DNA of 64,000 bases. Source: Aricia agestis (Eukaryota; Arthropoda; Insecta; Lepidoptera; Lycaenidae). Both the position numbers and the translations under genes were made by a program. The stretch is taken from NCBI RefSeq assembly GCF_905147365.1, contig NC_056415.1:12604001-12668000 (forward strand), in the 5' to 3' direction. Position 1 is the first letter of the stretch. Each line of letters begins with the position of its first letter. This document shows positions 1 through 12,498 of the stretch, in pieces. The notes under the pieces are model-generated. The model was not told where the DNA came from. It did not search any database and was given only the letters and a program-made list of their open reading frames with translations.

Positions 1-3000
1 CCGACCTTATGGGTATTATATATATAACCATAAATTCGAATTGACAATGTTAATTGAGCAGAATCTACATTTGTAGCAAAGTAGCATCAATATTCAAATA
101 CCTTTAAAACATTTACCGTTTACTATGCAGTAGCCAATGTAAAATAATAATAGGCGATGGTAAATATAATATAAAACATTATATTTACCATCCTTTATTC
201 GATAGTAATGACTTGAGGGATAGTAAAATGCGACACCTTTGCGACACGCTGGTTTATAACTACCGGGTGGTGTTTAAAGTGATAAACTCAACAAGGAGCG
301 CCGTTAATAACATAATTATTTAAAATTGCTACCGTATTATAAACTATTACAATTTCTACAAAGTTAAAGCAGCTTAGCCTCTACCTAACAAATGGGTATC
401 CATGAGCACACGAGTGTAAAACGTGAAGATTGCAACTGTATCTGTGTTCCCGGAGCACGTCCGAACTCCGACGGTTGAAGAAATTGCATTCATAATCAAT
501 TACATTCCAGCCTTGCACCCGTTTTGCTTCCCATAAACGCTTTACATAAGTCCGTTCTGAGGAGCATTACCTTTCACGAGACCTTATGCCTAGGATATAA
601 GAATCAATCTCACAGTAGGTTCGAGGCAAAATAGCTTTGAATACGACTCAACGTATAATCGCATTACTGCATACGCCAGCTGTTTATTACCCGGAACGAT
701 TGTAATTCGGTTTTGTCCTTCACTTGTTACGAAGACGTAGTAACGAGAGATCGCATAATTTTCGTGTTAACCTTAGGAATTAGAATGATGCAAGCATGGA
801 ATTATAGTAATTAATATGTGGTACTTAAGTGTTTGCCGCCTGCAAGAGCGTCAATAAAAGAATGTAATATAATCTTCGAGTTGAGGAAAAGGCTCTATTC
901 AAAAACACAATGCGCCTCGGATTCGACTTGGTATCCATACTATTGCATTCGAGTCGAAATCATTTCGAAACGTTTGTGAATACGCGCGTACAAATACTGT
1001 GGAAGCAGTTTATTAGTTTCCGAGGTATGCACGACAACGTAGCGCACACACTCAGGTGCTGGCTCCCGCGTGCCACAAGTGCCTTGTATTTGCCCACCAC
1101 AAACAATGCTCCCGACACTTCGTCTGGACAGATAATGTCCCGACAAAAAACAACACTTTTGGGGAGGTATCCAAACAAATACTAAGCTACTGGATATGGT
1201 GTGTACTCGTTCATTTTGTCACGCTAACAGAGTTGTGTCGTGATCCTTTAAGTTTTTTTTTTAAAATTTCTTGCACCGTCGCCTGATGCTCCTCATGCCG
1301 GATTTTTACATGCACGATCTAAAGTCTAGTCTATAATATCTACTCTAGGTATTCAAAACATTTTTGGGATACTAATTTGGATACTGATCTTCCTCTGAGA
1401 TTTGGGATACGTTGTGTGCTACTCCTACATATTTTAGGTTACATCTATCATCTAATGGGCATACATCACACATATTATTATGGTCTGCCATTATTCGTGT
1501 GAAGAAGAAACATTGTTATCTTAACCTCCTTCCTTTACACGTAAATCAATTGCAAGATGAGGAGAAAGTGTTATTACGTCACAGCTACCTTCGGAAAAAC
1601 TAACAAACGCAGAAATTATGTTTTGAAAATTCCTATTATGACTATCGATCAAGACATTACCGACCATAGGGCATTATCATATATGTAAGTTATTGACTAC
1701 TCCAATCAAATATATCATCGTTAGTGTTATTATGTTTGGCATTTATATAAAAAAAACAAATTTTAAACTAAAGTTTTATGTTTTATTTTAAACATAAGCA
1801 AATTTTAAAAAGAAATAATTTATGGCTGACTGATTTATGAATCACATTCACATAGCTACATATTATAATAAATAGGTTCTATGCCAGTGACTGTAGAAGT
1901 AGAACCTTAAAGCGCCATCACATTTTCTTTGCTTGTCATAAAATTTAAGACTGACCTAATGTAGTCATTAACATACTGATTTCTTTAGTTAAGGTGGCAG
2001 TTTTAATATGTTAAAACATAAACATGTCAGTAGGATTATTAGGCAATAAAATCATTTAAATATCAAACGATGTTAATAATATTATTATTTATAGATTAGT
2101 TCTAATTGAATGACTGTAAAATGTAAATGGAGCAAGGTCTATTAAATACACGTATGCTAATATTTTGCAGTAGGTACCTACTGTGATTGTTAATACAACT
2201 GTCTAGTGTCTACAAAGGCTGCATTGAAGATAACTTTTTACAATTAAATAATGCAACGGTGTACTTATATTGCAAAAAAATAATAACCGTAGCTTACACT
2301 TGAACATAAGGATACTAAAAATTAAATATCTAAAAGAAGCCGTAATTGATTTTAACAGCAAACGTAAAACCGTTATTAATAATAAATATGTAGAAACCGT
2401 ACCGCTGAACATACATATAGTATCACACACAGCAATAAACTATACATTTTTAGCATCGTTCGCAAATATTAGCATAACCCAAGTGGTGCTTCTTATGAAT
2501 CATAAATTGCGGCGCATATCTTCGCCGAATCTAATTGACGGGCGCGGCCGAATTTGCACTTAAGCCTTACTTAAGCGATACAAAATCATATGCGTAAATC
2601 GTTGGGACATTATTTAATATAATTATGTAAATAAGGTAATTTACATGTAGAGCGATAAAACTCGTTTCGGAACCAGAGATTAAAAGACTTATGGAAATCG
2701 TAGCAACGCGAAAATTGCACCGACATAATGAGACGGGGCTTAAGCAGACAGATTGGATTGAATATATTCTCGAGAAACAATTTCAGCACCTCTAGTTATA
2801 GGCTAGTTAGCCTTACACGCTCGTTCACCGCATAGTCGGCTCGTTTAAACAATTACACACCACGGATAAACTTAAACGCTGCATATCTTGAAAACAAATA
2901 CTAGAAATTTATTTTAGCTAAGAAAACCCACGAACTAGGAAGTAAAAGTGAGTCGGGTCCTCTTAAACATATGGTAATTTCGAAGATAATAATTAAAGCA

Positions 3001-5533
3001 TTCACGAGTGTGTCTTTGTTCACCTCCATTGTGTCAAGAAGCCCAGAAACGGTACTCACTTAAGCGTATTCACTTTTATCTTTAAGGTTCGTTGTTTTAA
3101 AAGGTGCATAACAAAGGTGGTACATTAAAAAAGACATTGAACCTGACACACGGTGACCCTGCAGCACGCCAGACAAAGCTGAGTGATTCAGCTGACGCTA
3201 AATTCCTGTGGTTAAAATCTACCGTGTCATTACAAGCCTACGACACACCCCACATTATCTATTGTAATTTGCAATATGCTAGCATAATTCCAAGTACCTA
3301 ATCTATTATAATACCTAAGAAAGCGAAAATATACTGAATTGAAATTAGCACTAAGAAGTTATGCTTACACTCCCAAAATATTGGTATGGCATTGAACCTT
3401 AAAAAAACTTATTTCTGCACATTACATTAAAAATAGAATAACCAAAAGCCAAAAAAAAAGAAATGAAACTTAAAGAATCATAAAATTTCATAACACAAAA
3501 AGCATCGCATATAAAAACTAAAACCGATACCGAACCATTCCAATTTTATTGAAGACTAAAAATATTATGAAAATAGTTAACTTTCAGGATAGTCGTAATT
3601 CATGTCAGTCTCAATCTAAGAAAACATGTCGAATCATTTTAATATTTGGAACAGGAAGGTGTTTACTTTTAAGAGCATGCCGTAAAGCTCAATGGGATCT
3701 TTTTTAAGTTTATACTTATATTATATGTAACTCTGCGATATTCTATACGAGGGCTAATACATTATGCAGTTATATTTGATATGCGATAACTAAACTGGGC
3801 AGTGTTTTTTTTTTCTACACGGTGGCGACACAGCAATACATAACTGTATGATAGATTGGGTGAGGATGCCTCATCTCTTTTTACAATTGCACATCATAAA
3901 GATCTTAATCCACGATCACATTGATTTGAAATTGAATGAAGTCATCTTATAAGCTGCGAATCTTTTGGTTTGACCTCTGGAATAGGTTAGTTGAATAGCT
4001 ACTCGCCTACCTGGCAAGATTTTAAGTAATTATTAAGACATCATCCAAAACTCTGAACATGGTATTATCAAACAAAAAGTGCGTGGAACGCAATTACGCG
4101 CACGTTATTATACTCGGGTGGGTCCACAAGGTTTTTTGATATTTATAAAATAGTTACGATACATGATAATATTATAATAAATACAACAAAAGAACTCGAC
4201 GCGGCGCGAGACATTGGAAATAGGGTGGAGTCACGCAAGGAAGTGAGTTCTACCGTTAAGGAAGTAGTTAGCAGAAGGATTGAAGTTGACTTTATAAAAG
4301 ATCTAGTGATATAAAATGTGTTTAGTAAGAACATCAATCAAAAAAGTAAAGACCGCATTTCGATTATTAGTTATGACAAGGAATCACAAAAATCCACGAG
4401 TTATCTTCCCTTTTTGTCAGCATTCAATCGACGGACCATATTTTAAAAGCTTATACAATCCATTAGACTTTGTTTTAGTACGATGCTGTAAATGTCAGAT
4501 TAGTAAAAACAAAAAAGGGTGGCGCTTTTAAAATTCATAAGAGCTTTAGAGTCGAAAATATTATTGGAGGCAGAGGCGTGCGTTCTCTGAATTCCTGTCT
4601 TGGAATATTTATTATCCGCTAAGTGATTGTTAATTCGTGTATTTTTTGCTAGAATACTTAATGTCCATTATGTGGACGTAAATCAAACGAATGATATCCA
4701 TTAATAAAAAATAAATTCGCAATAAAATATTTGAAATAGCACGTCATTATTTAAATGATTTATGTAATTTAAAGTTTTAGCTTATAATATGGACTATGTT
4801 TTAAATTCCACAATCAACTTTGACCGAAATTCTCTCTAGCGTCTTGCACGTGTCTCGTTAAATATGTATTTTCTTTTTACCGGGTTAAACGCGGCAAAAC
4901 GAGTCGAACGAGAGTTTTAATGAAATTGTAGTGGATGTTGTAATGGTAAGAAAAGGTCAGTTTATCTTTGGCACTACAGTCAGACCGGCCACTGGTCAGT
5001 CGGCCGGCAACCGCCGCCGCGCAGTCTGTCGTATTCGTTTAACCCACTTACGCCCTATGCACTTAACATCACAATTAGCTTACGTTTTGCTCCTTCACTG
5101 TTTGCAATTTAATAGCGAATGCCTACGTAATTGAAAAGTTCCAGGAAAGCACTCGTGCATTTCTCAACCACCGTTTCGTTTATTTATTGCTACATACAAA
5201 CAAAACGCATTTGTGTTTTGTAAAGGACGACACGACCTAAGCCAAGTTGATAAGGCTATAGAAGCATTCCTGTCGGAGATATCAGCAAGGTTTATTGCTG
5301 CTATTACAAGTGCAAACAACTCGACGCGTCACCGACAACACGCAATGCAATGCATTTGGTGCATCCTAGTAAATTGCAGATAAATTCGAATGCGAGTTTT
5401 ATAAGGGTAGATAAAATCTATGGACGCGAGTTAAGCCTTTCACACCCGACAGCAAAAATAATATTCAAAACTTAGGATATGGATTGTGGATACTTTCTAT
5501 TGTAAAGATATTATGGCCCCCGTGATATTAATA
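1..5533. other. A+T-rich stretch with no recognised gene
   Basis: Only short open frames occur here, with no recognisable domain and no convincing splice pattern. Near 5.0 kb there is a short G+C-rich patch (about 4,980-5,035) that stands out from its surroundings and could be a promoter or 5' UTR of something outside the window. A short frame on the plus strand near 4.19-4.31 kb looks weakly protein-like but matches nothing I know. Confidence 0.5.
156..192. repeat. Small perfect hairpin
   Basis: Two 15-bp arms (156-170 and 178-192) are exact reverse complements around a 7-bp loop. No target duplication is obvious. Confidence 0.55.
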
Positions 5534-5577
5534 CTAGTGTCTAGTAAATAGTCTATAGACTATTTACTAGACACTAG
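5534..5577. repeat. 44-bp perfect palindrome without spacer
   Basis: The 22-base half 5534-5555 is followed directly by its exact reverse complement, 5556-5577, with no loop and no mismatch. It lies in A+T-rich DNA without a gene and without clear transposon ends. Confidence 0.85.
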
Positions 5578-7122
5578 GATGGTTAGTATATCCCTATACC
5601 CCTAGTATACCCATCCTACCTGTAGAAACTGTTGAACATAAATAAATAATAATTACAAAAGATAATAATTCCTATTGGAATAAATTGGCAACAGTGAGTC
5701 ATGTTTGCAAAAGCTCACAATCAGAGTCTCGACGGGCGGCGACATTCCACGGAACACGCTGCAGGTAACAGACTCGCCGTATCTTACTATGGAAATTACT
5801 TTTATATCCTACTTGTATTACTAGGCATAGCTAGGTGACTTTAGTAGCTGTTAGACATTGAATAAAAAGATAGGCAAAAAGGAATAAAGGAATCTCTATT
5901 TAAGTGGTTCAAAAATTTTTACACAAATCGCGATTGAACCGTAAAAGGCCTGTAACATAAAATATATCGATTGAATGCCGTAAAATATATCGAAGATTTT
6001 TAAATTGCAATCAATATAATCCATGAATAATTTAATTGTAAAGAAATAACACAAGTACTTATAAAACTAATTCCTAAAGAGTTTCACTCGACCGAATCAT
6101 ATCGATAGATGAACTTTCATACATTAGGATGAGGATATGATATTTTTATGGCTGGCTTTTAACTCCGTCTCGGTGACCTCGACCGATCAGCATTAGGACT
6201 ATTAGAGGTTTAATAGGAAAGCTTTTAATGCTATTAGGCTATAGTTATGGTAATACGGCGTGATAAAAGTTTTTTTATGAAATCGGCCACACTAATTTAA
6301 TATCTCCGACCTCCAGATCTAAATGTGGGACGGATAGGACAGATTATCAATCTGATGCCGCGTAGGCTACAGTATTTAGTAATGAATGATCGTTAAATAG
6401 AAAATATTAATCATATTTATCCCATTAATATAAGGTGTTTAGATTTGTACACTAAACTGTTATTGGTTACCAGTGACATCACATTAGTCAATGAAATGTG
6501 TTGGCGTGAGTTGCACTAACAATACGATGAGTTTATCTGTTTTGGGGAATCAAAATTAACCCAGCTAAATTAATTTTATCCCAGCAACAGACTAAAGCCA
6601 ATTTGAGAAGTGAGAACATGATGAGTTTATAGCTTCTAAAACATTGCCAAATTACAAATAAATAATGTTAAACCTTCCCAGCCGTAATTAAAATCACATA
6701 AAAGTAAATCACTATTTTATAAATATAAATCAGTAACGAAATCAAAAATTTTACTGAACCCTGATGTTAATGAAGATTTATTTGCTTCGTAACCCTAACT
6801 AGGAACTACCACATAAAAAGTGTTCTGTGCAGCTTAAGTGGAACAGTCTGTTAAGGATTGTGGCCGGCAGCATCCGGATTGACCGACTTAGAGCTGATTT
6901 AAATAGCTCGTGTCCATTGTTGACGAAACAATCAATCATGATGATGATGCTAATGAAAAAACCAAGCGTCCAACGCGAGAACAGCACGTGGTAATTTGTT
7001 TTACGACGCGTAGTTTGGATGTAAAAGCTTTAAAACAAACAAACAAAATACTCAATTTCACATTTTCATATTGACAGACTCACGCAAAGTATTACAAAGT
7101 AATTTACTTTTTATGGTCTCAC
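5578..7122. other. No recognised gene
   Basis: A+T-rich sequence with short unrelated open frames only. I see no domain, no splice-bounded exon and no clear transposon end. Confidence 0.4.
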
Positions 7123-7330
7123 CAATTTGTCAGCGTGAAACATGTGAAAAGGACTTTCGACTACAAAGCGTCGTATCGTCCATTCAGACATTTTAATTTG
7201 AAAACGGTAGCCGCATGACTCAGCGATGTAGACGCGGTTAATTTTCTTCCGTACAAAGTGTCTTCGTCCCTTGAAATAAATTGATTCGAAATGTGGGAAC
7301 AGGTCAGCCACGTAGACAAAGAAGAATCTC
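7123..7330 (-). CDS. Possible single exon of an unrecognised minus-strand gene
   Basis: A 208-bp open segment is bounded on the minus strand by an acceptor-like CAG (just above 7330) and a donor-like GTGAGA (just below 7123). It would encode 69 residues rich in aromatic and basic residues, including the run FVYVADLFPHFES and later RRFVVESPFHMFH. The frame enters in phase 2 and leaves in phase 0. I do not recognise the family, and no flanking exon was found, so this may be a lone exon, a relic or chance. In-frame stops outside the proposed splice sites argue for an exon rather than a longer single-exon gene. Confidence 0.25.
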
Positions 7331-8453
7331 CTGCGTAGAGTGGAAGCTTACAAATAAACGTGATCTCACCAGGAAGCACGATACAATAGGACGAGGGAAG
7401 AACGCGGAGGCCAATGACTCAAGTGAAAACAAACTTATTTGAGTTAGAAAGACTTTAAATAATCTCATTAGGAATAAAGTTTTATTTCCTGTTCGATGTC
7501 TCCTAAACTTTTATTTTTACACACAAACCTTTCAAATTATTACTTGTGACGTTAATTCAACGGAACACAACACCGTGGCGGGTTCTAAACATATGTGACA
7601 GCCTATTAACCTTTACATGTATAAATGCACCACACAATACGCATAAAAGCTTTTGAAATCAATATTGTGAGCCACACAAACAAACATGAGGAAACACTAT
7701 ATTATGAATATTGTTTCGTATTCGTAGATTCAATACTTGATATGCAGGAAGATATTCACCTCGATATCAATATCAAGACACCATTGGCAATTCATGTAGG
7801 TCTTGAAATCTGCGTCCAATAATACTTTTATTACATGTCATTACTCATTAGCCATTTGAATATAGACAGGCGCAGTTTAATTACAGCTTAATAAAACAAA
7901 AAGTCCGCCACCTGGAAGTGGGCAGTGGGCCCCAGATCTTGGCGCACCACCAGCCCCACTGAACTTTGACAAGCCGCCGCTACAAATCGCCATTAGATAT
8001 ACCACAACCCACACTTCGACCAGACAAAACGATCCGACGATTTATTGTATACTTATATTCAATTAATTGATACTTTTCACCCACACGTTTAAGCTATTCT
8101 CTAATTAATGAGATAAAAATATCAGAACTTAATAAAAGACTAGAAAGTAGAGATACAGCTAGACTATTTCCTTCGATCGCGGATTCTTGAAAATCTATTG
8201 TTATTCTATTGTTGTCGGTCACCGGTGTCCTTATGGGGCTTGATAAATTAAGCCGTGATGTCTTCTTAGCGTAATGTTTTAACATCAATGTTACCATACA
8301 ATCGTTCCATCATATTTTTAGTATATTTTAAAGCAATTAATATTCGCTACGTCCATGCAAATTAATTTAACATTGACGCATTAAACGTGAAGTTTAAAAA
8401 CTTGTCCTTGTATCGACAGCAGGCATACTGGCATTGCAAGTTTTAATACATTT
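7331..8453. other. Non-coding stretch with one dispersed-repeat piece
   Basis: No gene is recognised. Around 8,175-8,255 there is a copy of a dispersed repeat that begins near GATCGCGGATTCTTG and includes CACCGGTGTCCTTATGGGGC. Related copies occur at about 38,565-38,615 and 53,107-53,190, so it is a repeat family rather than part of the neighbouring foldback. Confidence 0.45.
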
Positions 8454-8462
8454 AGGTCATTG
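8454..8462. repeat. Left 9-bp target-site duplication of the giant foldback element
   Basis: AGGTCATTG directly abuts the left inverted end and is repeated exactly at 24099-24107 beyond the right end. Confidence 0.85.
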
Positions 8463-8826
8463 ACCTATGTGAAGTTAGCAACCGAGTTCAAGGTAAATGA
8501 TTTTTATATATGTCATTCGATTGTACCCGGAGTGTACCCGATTGTACCGCAATTAAAATCGTTTGTACCTCAATAGGGTAGAAATGGGGGGGGTGGTAAA
8601 ATTTGCTTAGCAACCGACATAAAGATACCGGAATTTTAATGATGCCATCTGGAAGAGTATCGTTTGTACCGGATTGTACCCGTTTTTAAAGTTATTTTTT
8701 TTTTTTGATTTTACGAAAAAAAAAACAAAAAAAAATTTTTTCCCTAAAAATAAGGCTTTGTACGGAGTAGAAGGAAAGAAAGTATATAAAGCAGTTCAAA
8801 TGTGTAAAAGAAGTTATTTTTTGAGG
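8463..8826 (+). repeat. Left non-tandem terminal region of the foldback
   Basis: This 364-bp end is matched in inverted orientation by 23736-24098 with few differences. It carries six TGTACC motifs in one orientation, at about 8522, 8533, 8543, 8564, 8665 and 8675. Neighbouring motifs are 10, 11 or 21 bp apart within the two clusters. It also contains a run of G and runs of A/T. Confidence 0.8.
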
Positions 8827-11800
8827 TAGATTCGTTCGGTCTTGACGAATTTTCCAATATCTTACTATAAAAGTCGGAGTTATATTTTGCAGTTTTTTTG
8901 TCGTTTGTACCTCGCCAAAACAGAAAGATTATAAAAAAAGGTACTATTCACTTTAAATTCACACAAAATTTTTTGAGACAACAACGACAGAAATTCGATC
9001 GGTCTTGACGAATTTTCGAATATCTTACTATAAAACTCGGAGTCAAATTTTGCAACTTTTGTCGTTTGTACCTCGCCAAAACAGAAAAATTATTAAAGAA
9101 GATACTATTCACTTCATATTTACACAAAAAAATTTGAGGTACAAACGATTTTTCATATAGTAACAACGTCAGAGATTCGATCGGTCTTGACGAATTTTCG
9201 AATATCTTACTATAAAACTCGGAGTCAAATTTTGCAAATTTTATCGTTTGTACCTCGCCAAAACCGAAAGATTATAAAAGAAGATACTATTCACTTCATA
9301 TTTAAACAAAAAAATTTGAGGTACAAACGATTTTTCATATAGTAACAACGTCAGAGATTCGATCGGTCTTGAAGAATTTTCGAATATCTTACTATAAAAC
9401 TCGGAGTCATATTTTGCAACTTTTATCGTTTGTACCTCGCCAAAACCGAAAGATTATAAAAGAAGATACTATTCACTTCATATTTAAACAAAAAAATTTG
9501 AGGTACAAACGATTTTTCATATAGTAACAACGTCAGAGATTCGATCGGTCTTGAAGAATTTTCGAATATCTTACTATAAAACTCGGAGTCAAATTTTGCA
9601 ACTTTTATCGTTTGTACCTCGCCAAAGCCGAAAGATTATAAAAGAAGATACTATTCACTTCATATTTACACAAAAAAATTTGAGGTACAAACGATTTTTC
9701 ATATAGTAACAACGTCAGAGATTCGATCGGTCGTGACGAATTTTCGAATATCTTACTATAAAACTCGGAGTCAAATTTTGCAACTTTTATCGTTTGTACC
9801 TCGCCAAAACCGAAAGGTTATAAAAGAAGATATTATTCACTTCATACTTATATAAAAATTTTTGAGGTGCAAACGATTTTACATATAGTAACAACGTCAG
9901 AGATTCGATCGGTCGTGACGAATTTTCGAATATCTTACTATAAAACTCGGAGTCATATTTTGCAACTTTTATCGTTTGTACCTCGCCAAAACCGAAAGAT
10001 TATAAAAGAAGATACTATTCACTTCATATTTACACAAAAAAATTAGAGGTACAAACGATTTTTCATATAGTAACAACGTCAGAGATTCGATCGGTCTTGA
10101 AGAATTTTCGAATATCTTACTATTAAACTCGGAGTCAAATTTTGCAACTTTTATCGTTTGTACCTCGCCAAAACCGAAAGATTACAAAAGGAGATATTAT
10201 TCACTTCATATATACACAAAAAAATTTGAGGTACAAACGATTTTTCATATAGTAACAACGTCAGAGATTCGATCGGTCTTGACGAATTTTCGAATATCTT
10301 ACTATAAAACTCGGAGTCAAATTTTGCAACTTTTATCGTTTGTACCTCGCCAAAGCCGAAAGATTATAAAAGAAGATACTATTCACTTCATATTTACACA
10401 AAAAAATTTGAGGTACAAACGATTTTTCATATAGTAACAACGTCAGAGATGCGATCGGTCTTGACGAATTTTCGAATATCTTACTATAAAACTCGGAATC
10501 ATATTTTGCAACTTCTATCGTTTGTACCTCACGAAAACCGAAAGATTATAAAAGAAGATTCTATTTACTTCATATTAACAAAAAAAAATTATAGGTAAAA
10601 ACGATTTTTCATATAGTAACAACGTCAGAGATTCTATTGGTCTTGACGACATTTCGAATATCTTACTCTAAAACTCGGAGTCATATTTTGCAACTTTTAT
10701 CGTTTGTACCTCGCCAAAGCCGAAAGATTATAAAAGAAGATACTATTCACTTCATATTTACACAAAAAAATTTGAGGTACAAACGATTTTTCATATAGTA
10801 ACAACGTCAGAGATTCGATCGGTCGTGACGAATTTTCGAATATCTTACTATAAAACTCGGAGTCAAATTTTGCAACTTTTATCGTTTGTACCTCGCCAAA
10901 ACCGAAAGATTATAAAAGAAGATACTATTCACTTCATACTTATATAAAAATTTTTGAGGTGCAAACGATTTTACATATAGTAACAACGTCAGAGATTCGA
11001 TCGGTCGTGACGAATTTTCGAATATCTTACTATAAAACTCGGAGTCATATTTTGCAACTTTTATCGTTTGTACCTCGCCAAAACCGAAAGATTATAAAAG
11101 AAGATACTATTCACTTCATATTTACACAAAAAAATTAGAGGTACAAACGATTTTTCATATAGTAACAACGTCAGAGATTCGATCGGTCTTGAAGAATTTT
11201 CGAATATCTTACTATAAAACTCGGAGTCAAATTTTGCAACTTTTATCGTTTGTACCTCGCCAAAACCGAAAGATTACAAAAGGAGATATTATTCACTTCA
11301 TATATACACAAAAAAATTTGAGGTACAAACGATTTTTCATATAGTAACAACGTCAGAGATTCGATCGGTCTTGACGAATTTTCGAATATCTTACTATAAA
11401 ACTCGGCGTCAAATTTTGCAACTTTTATCGTTTGTACCTCGCCAAAGCCGAAAGATTATAAAAGAAGATACTATTCACTTCATATTTACACAAAAAAATT
11501 TGAGGTACAAACGATTTTTCATATAGTAACAACGTCAGAGATTCGATCGGTCGTGACGAATTTTCGAATATCTTACTATAAAACTCGGAGTCAAATTTTG
11601 CAACTTTTACCGTTTGTACCTCGCGAAAACTGAAATATTATAAAAGAAGATTCTATTTACTTCATACTAACAAAAAAAAATTATAGGTAAAAACGATTTT
11701 TCATATAGTAACAACGTCAGAGATTCTATCGGTCTTGACGACATTTCGAATACCTTACTATAAAACTCGGAGTCAAATTTTGCAACTTTTATCGTTTGTA

Positions 11801-12490
11801 CCTCGCCAAAACCGAAAGATTATAAAAGAAGATACTATTCACTTCATATTTACACAAAAAAATTTGAGGTACAAACGATTTTTCATATAGTAACAACGTC
11901 AGAGATGCGATCGGTCTTGACGAATTTTCGAATATCTTACTATAAAACTCGGAGTCATATTTTGCAACTTCTATCGTTTGTACCTCGCGAAAACCGAAAG
12001 ATTATAAAAGAAGATTCTATTTAATTCATATTAACAAAAAAAAATTATAGGTAAAAACGATTTTTCATATAGTAACAACGTCAGAGATTCTACTGGTCTT
12101 GACGACATTTTGAATATCTTACTCTAAAACTCGGAGTCATATTTTGCAACTTTTATCGTTTGTACCTCGCCAAAACTGAAAGATTATAAAAGAAGATACT
12201 ATTCACTTCATATTTACACAAAAAAATTAGAGGTACAAACGATTTTTCATATAGTAACAACGTCAGAGATTCGATCGGTCTTGACGAATTTTCCAATATC
12301 TTACTATAAAACTAACAGTTAAATTTTGCAACTTCTATCGTTTGTACCTCGCAAAAACCGAAAGATTATAAAAGAATATTATATTCACTTTATATTTACA
12401 CAAAAAAATTTGAGGTACAAACGATTTTTCATATAGTAACAACGTCAGAGATTCTATCGGTCTTGACGACATTTCGAATATCTTACTATA
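8827..12490 (+). repeat. Left-arm tandem array, ~182-bp unit, about 20 copies
   Basis: The phrase GTCAGAGATTCGATCGGTC recurs every 182 bp (for example ending near 9180, 9362 and 9544). Each unit carries ATCGTTTGTACCTC and, about 70 bp later, its reverse complement GAGGTACAAACGAT. The outermost units are more diverged than the inner ones. A variant unit class has one motif altered to a form with AGGTAAAAACG (for example near 10,595 and 11,685). Confidence 0.85.
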
Positions 12491-12498
12491 AAAATCGT
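12487..12498. other. Centre of symmetry: head-to-head junction of the two arrays
   Basis: The plus-oriented unit breaks off after TTACTATAAAA and continues directly in a minus-oriented unit at AAAATCGTTTGTACC. A short run of A is shared by both sides, so the exact break lies within about 12,490-12,494. There is no unique spacer between the arms. Confidence 0.8.

Noticed and set aside
8948..9166. 72-residue minus-strand frame, mirrored at 23398-23616
   Set aside because: Both lie in the foldback's repeat units and are reverse-complement copies of each other. Neighbouring units do not keep the frame.
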